A stretch of 64,000 nucleotides of DNA from Rhizobium sp. SG_E_25_P2. GTDB lineage: Bacteria > Pseudomonadota > Alphaproteobacteria > Rhizobiales > Rhizobiaceae. The position numbers and the translations under genes are program-made. Positions 36,381 through 43,602 of the stretch are shown in pieces; position 1 is the stretch's first letter; the number at the start of each line of letters is the position of its first letter. The notes under the pieces are model-generated. The model worked only from the letters and a program-made list of their open reading frames with translations. It searched no databases and had not been told where the DNA came from. The stretch is taken from contig NZ_JARXVM010000011.1 in assembly GCF_029892285.1 (NCBI RefSeq), positions 62,001 to 126,000 of the forward strand, in the 5' to 3' direction.

Positions 36381-37763
36381 ATGTCATTTAGGTCACGCAC
36401 AACGATAGCGCTACCGGCTTCTATGCTCGCTTTATCCATAGCGACCGGAGCGGTCAGAGCTGAAGACACCAAGGCCATTGCGGCGACGGAGCCCAAGACA
36501 TCGTCGTTCATTGATATTCTCAACGGCCATGTGCCTCCCGGCCCGTTGGCGCCCCTCGGTAAGACGCTGAGAAACAGGGGCATTCAGCTCGAATTCAACA
36601 TCATCGACATCATGGTGGCCAATCCTTCAATGGGGCTGAAAACCGGCCAATACGAGAATGTGACGTTGTACGACGCGGGCGTCGATCTCGATCTCGAGAA
36701 ACTCATGGAGCTCAATGGATCCACCCTGCATTTCCACTATCTCTATGTCCCGGAGCCGCACAACAACGGAACTTTTGGCTCCTATGCCGGCGATTCCTTG
36801 ATCGGCAACTCCGGGCCTTACATTCCCGAAAAGTGGCATCTGCGCCAATTTGCATGGGAACAGAGGTTATTGGACGACAGGCTGGACATATCGTTCGGCA
36901 TAGATCAGGCGAGCAATTATTTCGCCCTGCCTCTATGCAATCAGCCTTTCCTGTGCCAACTCGGCGGCCTCCAGACCGGGGTCGGTATGAATCCGCCGCC
37001 CTATTCCAACTATGGCGCTCGCGCCGCCTATAGCTTCACGCCCGAATGGACCGCGCAAGTCGGCTTCTGGCGCAGCAATACCGCCTTTCCCTTCACCAAT
37101 GGTTGGGAAGGCTGGAATGGCGAGGTGACATTGCCGAACGGCGTCGTGCTGGACGAGCCGAACAACAGCCTCTACCTCGCGAATCTGGTCTACAAGACGA
37201 CGCCGGCGACGGATCCCTATCCGAAATATTATGAAGCCATGTTCTACCATAATGATGGCGACCAGACCGACCTTCACACCGGCAAGACCCATAGCGGCAC
37301 GAATGGCGCCTATGTGGGAGGGCGGCAGACCATCTGGCGAGAAAGCGAGGATCCCACCGCAGCTTCGGTGTCCCTCTACAGCAGCCTTTACGCCAGTTTC
37401 GATCAGGAAAACAATTACGGCCTTCAGCATGAACTCAACGCCGGCGTAACGTTGAGCGGGCCCTTTTCCAGTCGCCCGTTCGACAGTTATTCGCTGAAGG
37501 TCATCTGGGACCGGCTCACGCCCGACGCCGGCGCCTATCTCAAGGAAGCCAACACCGGAACCTACACCAATGGCCGAGACGAGGTGGCCATCGGCGTAGA
37601 CGCCAATTTCGTGATTGCCGGGAGCCTGATTTTTCAACCCTGGGCCAACTATGTGATAAATCCCAATACGCTCCAGAATCCGACGGCGTCGGGCGACCCG
37701 AAAACCGGCTTCGCCATCGGCTTCAATCTCGTCTCACTGGCCGGCAAGGCTATCGGACTCTGA
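36381..37763 (+). CDS. OprB-family carbohydrate porin
   Basis: 460 residues from ATG 36381, which has GGAGGGGAAAA upstream. A signal peptide (about 1-27, ending RAED) leads to a beta-barrel of the OprB type: GIQLEFNIIDIMVANPS..., a YDAGVDLDLEKL segment, aromatic girdle residues (HFHYLYVPE, WHLRQFAWEQ), SFGIDQASNYF, and a terminal FAIGFNLVSLAGKAIGL. The closing residues are hydrophobic but do not end in the aromatic residue typical of Gram-negative barrels. OprB porins admit sugars across the outer membrane. Stem-loops follow the gene. It is not next to sugar ABC genes, so its substrate is unclear. Confidence 0.85.
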   Translation: MSFRSRTTIALPASMLALSIATGAVRAEDTKAIAATEPKTSSFIDILNGHVPPGPLAPLGKTLRNRGIQLEFNIIDIMVANPSMGLKTGQYENVTLYDAGVDLDLEKLMELNGSTLHFHYLYVPEPHNNGTFGSYAGDSLIGNSGPYIPEKWHLRQFAWEQRLLDDRLDISFGIDQASNYFALPLCNQPFLCQLGGLQTGVGMNPPPYSNYGARAAYSFTPEWTAQVGFWRSNTAFPFTNGWEGWNGEVTLPNGVVLDEPNNSLYLANLVYKTTPATDPYPKYYEAMFYHNDGDQTDLHTGKTHSGTNGAYVGGRQTIWRESEDPTAASVSLYSSLYASFDQENNYGLQHELNAGVTLSGPFSSRPFDSYSLKVIWDRLTPDAGAYLKEANTGTYTNGRDEVAIGVDANFVIAGSLIFQPWANYVINPNTLQNPTASGDPKTGFAIGFNLVSLAGKAIGL

Positions 37764-37821
37764 GAGCGGTTGAGAAGCCGCTCAACATTCGCCTCGACGT
37801 TTCGCGCTCCTTGGGAGCGCG
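37764..37821 (+). terminator. Two stem-loops downstream of the porin gene
   Basis: GAGCGG-N8-CCGCTC (37764-37783) and CGCGCTCC-TTG-GGAGCGCG (37803-37821), the second a perfect 8-bp stem. They are placed right after the stop; no U-tract. The gap to 37953 holds nothing else recognised. Confidence 0.45.
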
Positions 37822-37953
37822 GGACGACACCAGATGAAGGTCGCTGCGGCGTCATTGGCTCCGATCATCAGATAACGCAGCATTCGCCTGCTCCTAGTCA
37901 CGTCCTGGTCTGTTGGCTATAACCGGCAAAGGGTGAATGGGGGCCAAGGCCGC

Positions 37954-39240
37954 ATGAAAATTCTGATCCTCGGAGCCACCGGCTTCATCGGCTCGGCCAT
38001 CACCGATGCGCTGGCCGCTCACGGCCATTCAATTGTGGCTATGGGCCGTTCGACCGGACGCGCCAAATCGCGCGAGACGGGGTTGAATCGCGATGTGAAC
38101 TGGCTGACAGGCGATCTCAGCATGCTCCGCCAAGCCTCTGACTGGACTCGGCTTTTGGACGGCGTCGAGGTGGTCGTCAATTGCGCTGGCGCGCTGCAGG
38201 ACGGCCTGTCCGACAATCTCGCCGCCGCCCAGCGCGATGCGATGCTCGCTCTCTACAACGCGGCCCGGACACAGAAGATACGCCGTATCGTGCAGATCTC
38301 GGCGGATACGAATGGAGCGGGCGCCGACGCCGCCTTTCTCGCCACCAAGCGCGCCGCCGACGAGGCGTTGAAGGCCTCTGGCCTCGACCATGTCATTCTT
38401 CGCCCCGCCTTGGTGATTGGGCGCAACGCTTTCGGCGGCACGGCGCTCATCAGGGCGCTGGCCGCCCTGCCCTTCGCGCTGCCGCTTATTGATCACGACA
38501 ATCCCGTCGCCACCGTGGCGCTGACGGATGTGGCCGCTCAGGTCGTCGCCGCCGTCGAGGGCGATATGCCGGAAGGCGCTGATCTGCATCTCGCCAGCCC
38601 CGAGGTTCCGACGCTCGCCGAACTCGTGAAGCTGCATCGCCGCTGGCTCGGCCTGCCCGATGCGTCCGTCATCGGCCTTCCGGCGCTGGTGGGCCGCCCG
38701 GTGGGCGCGGTCGCGGACCTGCTCGGTCGTCTCGGCTGGCGCTCGCCCTTGCGATCGACGGCGCTCAGGGTCATGTCCGGCGGCCTGACGGCGCGATCGC
38801 CGGTCGAGGGCTTGATGAATGCCGGGCAGACTTTGGCCGCCCAGCCCGCCGGCGTCCAGGATCTGTGGTTCGCACGGCTCTATCTCCTGAAGCCCCTCAT
38901 CTTCTTCACGCTATCGTTGTTCTGGCTATTGTCCGGCATGATCCCGCTCCTCGATCCCATGCGGGCGGGAGCGAATTTCCTGCCCTTCATGCCCTGGAGC
39001 GCGGCGCTCACCGTCACGATCGCCACCTGCGCGCTCGACCTCGCGCTCGGTCTCGCCGTTGCTGTCCGGCCATGGTCTCGACAAGCGCTTTGGGGCATGC
39101 TGGCGACATCGCTGGCCTATATGGTCGGCGGCTCGCTTCTTCAGCCCGATCTCTGGTTCGATCCACTCGGACCGCTCGTCAAGGTGCTGCCATCGCTCGC
39201 GCTGACGCTCGTGGCGCTCGCCATTCTGGATGAACGCTGA
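37954..39240 (+). CDS. NAD(P)-binding SDR-type protein fused to a DoxX-like membrane domain
   Basis: 428 residues from ATG 37954. Residues 1-300 are an extended SDR/NAD(P)-epimerase-type Rossmann domain (MKILILGATGFIGSAI; TGDLSMLRQ; VVNCAGALQDG; RRIVQISADT; LRPALVIGRNAFGG). The last 110 residues (LYLLKPLIFFTLSLFWLLSGMI ... PFMPWSAALTV ... LATSLAYMVGGSLL ... LPSLALTLVALAIL) have four membrane helices of the DoxX-like type (DUF4166-related fusions exist). Its stop and the next start overlap (TGATG), so it forms an operon with the DUF2269 gene. The paired arrangement is common in proteobacteria; the substrate is unknown. Confidence 0.85.
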   Translation: MKILILGATGFIGSAITDALAAHGHSIVAMGRSTGRAKSRETGLNRDVNWLTGDLSMLRQASDWTRLLDGVEVVVNCAGALQDGLSDNLAAAQRDAMLALYNAARTQKIRRIVQISADTNGAGADAAFLATKRAADEALKASGLDHVILRPALVIGRNAFGGTALIRALAALPFALPLIDHDNPVATVALTDVAAQVVAAVEGDMPEGADLHLASPEVPTLAELVKLHRRWLGLPDASVIGLPALVGRPVGAVADLLGRLGWRSPLRSTALRVMSGGLTARSPVEGLMNAGQTLAAQPAGVQDLWFARLYLLKPLIFFTLSLFWLLSGMIPLLDPMRAGANFLPFMPWSAALTVTIATCALDLALGLAVAVRPWSRQALWGMLATSLAYMVGGSLLQPDLWFDPLGPLVKVLPSLALTLVALAILDER

Positions 39241-39725
39241 TGGAGCTCGAACCCTTCCTTCGGCTCGCCCATGTCGTCGGCGCCGCCGTTCTCCTGGGCA
39301 CGGGCGCGGGCATCGCTTTCTTCATGGTCATGGCGCATCGCAGCCACGACGCGAAACTGATCGCCCATGTTTCGGGCACGGTGGTGATCGCCGACACGCT
39401 GTTTACGGCCACCGCTGCGATCTTGCAGCCCATCACCGGCTATCTTCTCGCGCGCGAGATCGGCTGGCCGTTGACGGAGGGCTGGATCCTGCTGTCGCTG
39501 GCGCTCTACGTCTTCACAGGCCTGTTCTGGCTCCCGGTGGTGGCGATCCAGATCCGTCTGCGCGACCTCGCCCACCGCGCCGCCGCAGAAGGCGCACCCC
39601 TGCCGCCCGCCTATTTCAGGCTCTATCGTATTTGGTTCGCCTGCGGCTTTCCCGCCTTCGCAGCCGTGGTCGGCATCTTCTGGCTGATGCTCAACAAGAC
39701 GGACCTGACTCTCTTCTTGAACTGA
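39240..39725 (+). CDS. DUF2269-family integral membrane protein
   Basis: 161 residues with four hydrophobic segments and the early FLRLAHVVGAAVLLGTGAGIAFFMVMAHRS motif of DUF2269 (His near residue 11 in the first helix). It overlaps the end of the SDR-DoxX gene by one base, giving translational coupling. DUF2269 proteins commonly occur beside such SDR fusions; function unknown, perhaps redox-linked membrane proteins. Confidence 0.85.
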   Translation: MELEPFLRLAHVVGAAVLLGTGAGIAFFMVMAHRSHDAKLIAHVSGTVVIADTLFTATAAILQPITGYLLAREIGWPLTEGWILLSLALYVFTGLFWLPVVAIQIRLRDLAHRAAAEGAPLPPAYFRLYRIWFACGFPAFAAVVGIFWLMLNKTDLTLFLN

Positions 39726-39767
39726 AGCAATTTGCGCCAAGGCCTTGCGGAGACTCGGCAAATTCTG

Positions 39768-40361
39768 TCAACGCAGCATCGGCCAGAGGCTCAGCACCAA
39801 CAGCGCCGCCATGGTCAGGTTGAACCATTTCAGCCGCACCGGCTCCGACAGCCAGTCGCGAAGAAGCGCGCCGAACACGGTCCAGCCGCCCTGGCACGGC
39901 AGCGCCAGCAGCAGGAAGGCGAAGGCGACCACGAATACCGACAGCACGGGATGGGCGGGATCGGCATAGGCCGCCATCGACGACACGGCCATCACCCAGG
40001 CCTTGGGATTGACCCACTGAAACGCCGCAGCCGACCAGAAGCTCATCGGCTCGCCGACCTCGCCGCCCTCGCCCAGCGACCGCGACATGCCGATCGACCA
40101 GGCGATATAGAGAAGATAGAGTCCGCCGGCGATCTTCAGCAGCGTATAGACAATCGGCGCCGCCTCGAGCAGCGCCCCCAGGCCGAAACCGCAGGCGATC
40201 AGCAGGCTGCCGAAGCCGACTTCAATGCCGATCATATGCGGGATTGTGCGCTTCAGCCCGAAATTCACCCCCGAGGCCAGCAACATCATATTGTTGGGTC
40301 CGGGGGTGATCGAGGTGGTGAAGGCAAACAGGACGAGCGATAAAATAACTTCCGGGGACAT
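39768..40361 (-). CDS. LysE-family amino-acid exporter
   Basis: 197 residues with the family signature FAFTTSITPGPNNMMLLASGVNFGLKRTIPHMIGIEVG (N-terminus) and FQWVNPKAWVMAVS (mid-protein), and six hydrophobic segments. LysE/RhtB proteins export amino acids or related compounds. It is single, convergent with the DUF2269 gene and divergent from the ECF operon; a dedicated LysG-type regulator is not adjacent. Confidence 0.93.
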   Translation of the reverse strand: MSPEVILSLVLFAFTTSITPGPNNMMLLASGVNFGLKRTIPHMIGIEVGFGSLLIACGFGLGALLEAAPIVYTLLKIAGGLYLLYIAWSIGMSRSLGEGGEVGEPMSFWSAAAFQWVNPKAWVMAVSSMAAYADPAHPVLSVFVVAFAFLLLALPCQGGWTVFGALLRDWLSEPVRLKWFNLTMAALLVLSLWPMLR

Positions 40362-40478
40362 AGGCGGCCTCCTCCAATTAGGTCAGCTTACCTGTCCCAT
40401 TTCCACCGTCCAATGAATTGGCGTGATCGACAGGCAACGCAAAACGATGGCCTGTGGCGAATAAAAACACAGATGGCC

Positions 40479-40506
40479 GGAATAAACCGGGGCGTCCATG
40501 TGTCTC
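40479..40506 (+). promoter_or_regulatory. Candidate ECF-sigma promoter of the COG4315-ecf-anti-sigma operon
   Basis: GGAATAA (40479-40485), 16 bp, then GTCTC (40502-40506), 46 bp before the first start codon. GGAA-type -35 boxes with a GTC-containing -10 are typical for ECF sigma factors, and the operon encodes one, so autoregulation is plausible. Confidence 0.45.
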
Positions 40507-40551
40507 ACTACTGCGGACCCAAATCTGGATCCCTGACCGAGGAGAGAGACG

Positions 40552-40923
40552 ATGAAAACACTGATCACCCTGGCGTTCACCCTTGTCGCCACTGCCGCCT
40601 TCGCGGCATCGGCGCCCGTCAGCACCGTTGTGACCGAGAAGGGCGACGTTCTTGCCGGCAAAGATGGCATGACGCTTTACACGTTCAAAAATGACAAGGC
40701 GGGCCAATCCAATTGCTACGACGCCTGCGCCGCCAACTGGCCGCCCTTCATCGCCGCCGCCGACGCTGCAGCGGAAGGCGACTTTTCCCTCGTTTCCCGC
40801 AAGGACGGCTCGCTGCAATGGGCGAGAAATGGTATGCCGCTGTATTACTGGACCAAGGACAAGAAGATGGGCGATGTCACCGGCGACGGCGTGAAGGGCG
40901 TCTGGGATGCGGCCCGTCCGTGA
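40552..40923 (+). CDS. Secreted COG4315-type repeat protein
   Basis: 123 residues with a signal peptide (MKTLITLAFTLVATAAFAAS). Two copies of the secreted repeat: VLAGKDGMTLYTFKNDKAGQSNCYDACAANWPPF and SRKDGSLQWARNGMPLYYWTKDKKMGDVTGDGVKGVWDAARP. This predicted-periplasmic repeat is frequently encoded with an ECF sigma factor and its anti-sigma factor, as here, suggesting a signal output or envelope component. The start has GAGGAGAGAGACG before it. Cellular role unknown. Confidence 0.85.
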   Translation: MKTLITLAFTLVATAAFAASAPVSTVVTEKGDVLAGKDGMTLYTFKNDKAGQSNCYDACAANWPPFIAAADAAAEGDFSLVSRKDGSLQWARNGMPLYYWTKDKKMGDVTGDGVKGVWDAARP

Positions 40924-40951
40924 TCCGAACCTTCCGGAGCAAGATCCCTCG

Positions 40952-41461
40952 ATGCCGGCGCATACCAGCGTCGAGGAACATCTGCTCGCTCTCCTGCCGA
41001 GGCTTAGACGATACTCCCGCAGCCTGACGCGGTCGGACGCCGACGGCGAGGATCTTCTGCAGGACTGTATCGAAAAAGCGCTGTTGAACCGCGATCGTTG
41101 GGCTGGAGGTAATTTCCGGGCCTGGGTCACGACGATCATGACCAATCTCTACCGCAACGGATTGCGCCGCGGCCGCCGCTTTCCCGTGCTTGATCTCGAT
41201 GCCGCTGAAACGCTCGCCAGCGAAGAGCCGGCCTCCGACCCCCTGGAGCGACAACGCCTTGCCGAGATTCTCGATAGCCTCCACCCGGACCAGCGCGCCG
41301 TGCTGATGTTGGTTGTCGTCGAAGGCTTCAGTTATGCCGAGACGGCGGCAATTATCGGCGCGCCCGTGGGCACGGTGATGTCGCGGCTGTCGCGCGCTCG
41401 AGCCGAAATGAGCGCCCGGCTTAAAAACAGGAACATCATACACTTGCGGAGACAAGAATGA
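40952..41461 (+). CDS. ECF RNA polymerase sigma factor
   Basis: 169 residues: region 2 (LLALLPRLRRYSRSLTRSDADGEDLLQDCIEKALLNRDRWAGGNFRAWVTTIMTNLYRN) and region 4 (LAEILDSLHPDQRAVLMLVVVEGFSYAETAAIIGAPVGTVMSRLSRARAEM). No extra domains. The start 40952 is preferred; an in-frame ATG at 40907 lies inside the upstream gene. Its end overlaps the anti-sigma start by 4 bp (ATGA), consistent with a co-translated sigma/anti-sigma pair. Confidence 0.92.
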   Translation: MPAHTSVEEHLLALLPRLRRYSRSLTRSDADGEDLLQDCIEKALLNRDRWAGGNFRAWVTTIMTNLYRNGLRRGRRFPVLDLDAAETLASEEPASDPLERQRLAEILDSLHPDQRAVLMLVVVEGFSYAETAAIIGAPVGTVMSRLSRARAEMSARLKNRNIIHLRRQE

Positions 41462-42234
41462 GCGAAGACGCCGCAACTGTCAGCACCGAAATGTTGCATG
41501 CCTATGTCGACGGCGAGTTGTCGCCGGACGAGGCGGCGCGGATCGAGGAATGGCTCGCCAGGCATCCGGATGCAGCCGCTGAAATCGCCGAATGGCGCCG
41601 GCAGAACGCGGAGATCAAATCCATGTTCGCCCGCTATGAAAAAGCGCGGCCGGGCGACCAATGGCGCATGCGCGCAACGCCCCGGCGCTTGCCTCGGGGT
41701 CGGGTCTTGCGATGGGCGGGCGCGACAGGAATGGCCATCCTTGTCTTCCTGGCGGGAAACCTCAGTTCCAGCCTCATATCCTTCAGCGCGAAGAACAATG
41801 GCGATGATCCGCCCCTGCAACGCCAAGCCAGCGCCAATTTTCTGGTTTACGCCAGCGATATGCGCCATCCGGTCGAGGTCTGGTCCGACGAGAAGGATCA
41901 CCTCGTCGCCTGGCTTGGCAAACGCCTTGGCGCCTCACTCTCGGCGCCCGACCTGAGCAGTCTTGGCTTCAGCCTGGTTGGCGGCAGGTTGGTGCCAGTC
42001 GATGAAAAGGCCGGCGCGCTGCTGATGTATGAAGATAGCTCCGGAAAGCGCCTGACGGTGCTCATCGGCCGCAATGGCGAGAGCCGCGAAACAAGTTTCC
42101 GCTTTGCCGCCCAAGGCCCGATCGAGACCTTTTACTGGATCGACCGCGATCTTTCCTACGCTGTAACCGGGGAGATTTCCCGTGAGACCCTGCGGCGCAT
42201 CGCCGATGAGTGCTACAGGCAATTCCAGATCTGA
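41458..42234 (+). CDS. Membrane-anchored anti-sigma factor
   Basis: 258 residues. The N-terminus (LHAYVDGELSPDEAARIEEWLARHPDAAAEIAEWRRQ) is the RsiW/ChrR-type anti-sigma domain, here with the His but without the Cys pair of zinc-binding anti-sigma proteins. One membrane helix (WAGATGMAILVFLAGNLSSSLISF, about 82-105) follows, then a periplasmic region including YASDMRHPVEVWSDEKDHLVAWLG. It should hold the ECF sigma factor at the membrane until an envelope signal. Organised as COG4315-ecf-anti-sigma. A stem-loop terminator follows. Confidence 0.87.
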   Translation: MSEDAATVSTEMLHAYVDGELSPDEAARIEEWLARHPDAAAEIAEWRRQNAEIKSMFARYEKARPGDQWRMRATPRRLPRGRVLRWAGATGMAILVFLAGNLSSSLISFSAKNNGDDPPLQRQASANFLVYASDMRHPVEVWSDEKDHLVAWLGKRLGASLSAPDLSSLGFSLVGGRLVPVDEKAGALLMYEDSSGKRLTVLIGRNGESRETSFRFAAQGPIETFYWIDRDLSYAVTGEISRETLRRIADECYRQFQI

Positions 42235-42236
42235 AC

Positions 42237-42261
42237 AGCCCGCCGGCTGAACCGGCGGGCT
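42237..42261. terminator. Intrinsic terminator after the ECF operon
   Basis: AGCCCGCCGG (42237-42246), loop CTGAA, CCGGCGGGCT (42252-42261), then TTTGT. It sits between two converging units and may also serve ilvN on the minus strand. Confidence 0.72.
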
Positions 42262-42267
42262 TTGTCC

Positions 42268-42840
42268 TCACATGCCCTGGGAGCCGCGATTCATCGCGGC
42301 GATGCCGGTGCGGCAGACTTCGATCAGGCCGAGCGGCTGCATAATGGCGATGAACTGGTCGATCTTGGACGGCTTGCCGGTGATCTCGAACACAAAGTGA
42401 TCCGTGGTGGCGTCGATGACCTTGGCGCGGAAGGCGTCGGCCAGGCGCAGGGCCTCGACGCGATGCTCGCCGTTTCCAGCCACCTTGATCAGGCCGAGTT
42501 CGCGCTCGATCGGCCGCTCCTGGCCCATTTCGCGAGCGCGGACTGTCAGATCGACGACGCGATGCACCGGCACGATGCGGTCGAGCTGGGTCTTGATCTG
42601 TTCGAGCACATGCGGCGTGCCGCGCGTGACGATGGTGATGCGCGACAGATGAGACTTATGCTCCGTCTCCGACACCGTCAGGCTTTCGATATTGTAGCCG
42701 CGGCCCGAGAACAGGCCGATGACGCGGGCGAGCACGCCCGGCTCGTTGGACACCAGGACCGATAGCGTATGGCTCTCGGCAAGCTCGGTTTCCTTGGAGA
42801 TGAAATAGGCCGAACCGGTCGGCTGTAGATGTGCGTTCAT
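42268..42840 (-). CDS. ilvN: Acetolactate synthase small (regulatory) subunit
   Basis: 190 residues with the N-terminal ACT domain (SHTLSVLVSNEPGVLARVIGLFSGRGYNIESLTVSETEHKSHLSRITIVTRG) and the second regulatory domain (GNGEHRVEALRLADAFRAKVIDATTDHFVFEITGKPSKIDQFIAIMQPLGLIEVCRTGIAAMNRG). It binds valine and controls the large subunit. In relatives it directly follows the large subunit gene; here a VapBC-like pair intervenes, with 21 bp between the toxin gene stop and the ilvN start. Expression presumably comes from the ilvI promoter and attenuator. Confidence 0.96.
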   Translation of the reverse strand: MNAHLQPTGSAYFISKETELAESHTLSVLVSNEPGVLARVIGLFSGRGYNIESLTVSETEHKSHLSRITIVTRGTPHVLEQIKTQLDRIVPVHRVVDLTVRAREMGQERPIERELGLIKVAGNGEHRVEALRLADAFRAKVIDATTDHFVFEITGKPSKIDQFIAIMQPLGLIEVCRTGIAAMNRGSQGM

Positions 42841-42861
42841 GTCTGTTTCCTGCCCTTGTGT

Positions 42862-43263
42862 TTAGTGCGCCAGCTCGACGCTGACTGAATTTTGAAATTT
42901 CTGCGCCGCTCGCACCAATGCGCGATCAAAAGTTACGAAGGTTCCACCCAATCTCACGGATGCGAGGTGGAAGGCATCAGCAAAGTCCAGACCGTTCTCA
43001 CAGAACGCCAACGCCGATCGAAAGCGTTTCGGCTCCTCGATAACCACCGTCGACACCTGCGCCAATCGCCCGAACAGATCGAGCGTCGTCGGCTTGTCCA
43101 GCCTGAGCACCTTTCGAAGCACCCATTCCGTTTCCAGCAGCACCGTGGAGAGCAGAAGAACGTCGCCGCCACTGATTATCCCTGCGGCGATCTCCCATTG
43201 TTCGCTGTCATCTCTCGCGAGATATCGAACGAGCACATTGGTGTCGACCACGCGGATATCCAT
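42862..43263 (-). CDS. VapC-like PIN-domain toxin
   Basis: 133 residues. PIN fold residues are visible: RVVDTNVLVRYLARDD (first Asp), LETEWVLRK (Glu), FADAFHLASVRLGG (Asp pair), TFDRALVR. These match the catalytic Asp/Glu cluster of Mg-dependent RNases. Two bp separate it from the AbrB-type antitoxin gene. It sits inside the ilvI-ilvN operon. Substrate RNA unknown (tRNA or rRNA for relatives). Confidence 0.9.
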   Translation of the reverse strand: MDIRVVDTNVLVRYLARDDSEQWEIAAGIISGGDVLLLSTVLLETEWVLRKVLRLDKPTTLDLFGRLAQVSTVVIEEPKRFRSALAFCENGLDFADAFHLASVRLGGTFVTFDRALVRAAQKFQNSVSVELAH

Positions 43264-43265
43264 GG

Positions 43266-43547
43266 CTATCGGCTCTTCCGCTCCCAGCGTTCCCGCACCT
43301 CTTGAGCGATCGCTTCTTCGATCATCTCATCCGTGATGGACGGCCCACAGTATCGTGGAAGCGATGCCGTGAACTCCTCGACCGTCAGCTTCCGCTGCGG
43401 CTCCGCTGCAGGAGACGCCACCGTAAGCCGCACCTCTTTGCGGCCGCCGCTGACGTCGACATCGTCGCCTTCGACGATGCCATGCGCCTCAAGCACCGCC
43501 CTCGGCAGCGCCACCACGTCATCTGGACTGATCTGCACCTTAGCCAT
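43266..43547 (-). CDS. VapB-like antitoxin, AbrB/MazE-type DNA-binding domain
   Basis: 93 residues. The N-terminus MAKVQISPDDVVALPRAVLEAHGIVEGDDVDV is a SpoVT/AbrB-type swapped-hairpin DNA-binding domain; the C-terminal half (EEFTASLPRYCGPSITDEMIEEAIAQEVRERWERKSR) is the toxin-binding tail. RBS AGGAG lies right after a 12-bp stem-loop. The pair is intact in both frames. It is same-strand with ilvI and ilvN, in the order ilvI-antitoxin-toxin-ilvN. Confidence 0.88.
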   Translation of the reverse strand: MAKVQISPDDVVALPRAVLEAHGIVEGDDVDVSGGRKEVRLTVASPAAEPQRKLTVEEFTASLPRYCGPSITDEMIEEAIAQEVRERWERKSR

Positions 43548-43558
43548 TGCGATCTCCT

Positions 43559-43594
43559 GGCGGGAAGGATGTTGAGGATCATATCCCTCCCGCC
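43559..43594 (-). promoter_or_regulatory. Intercistronic stem-loop between ilvI and the antitoxin gene
   Basis: On the minus strand, GGCGGGAGGGAU pairs fully with AUCCUUCCCGCC (one G-U), 12-nt loop, and the RBS AGGAG of the antitoxin gene follows directly. There is no U-tract. It may limit read-through, mark an RNA-processing point, or influence antitoxin translation. Confidence 0.55.
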
Positions 43595-43602
43595 GATCTT
43601 TA

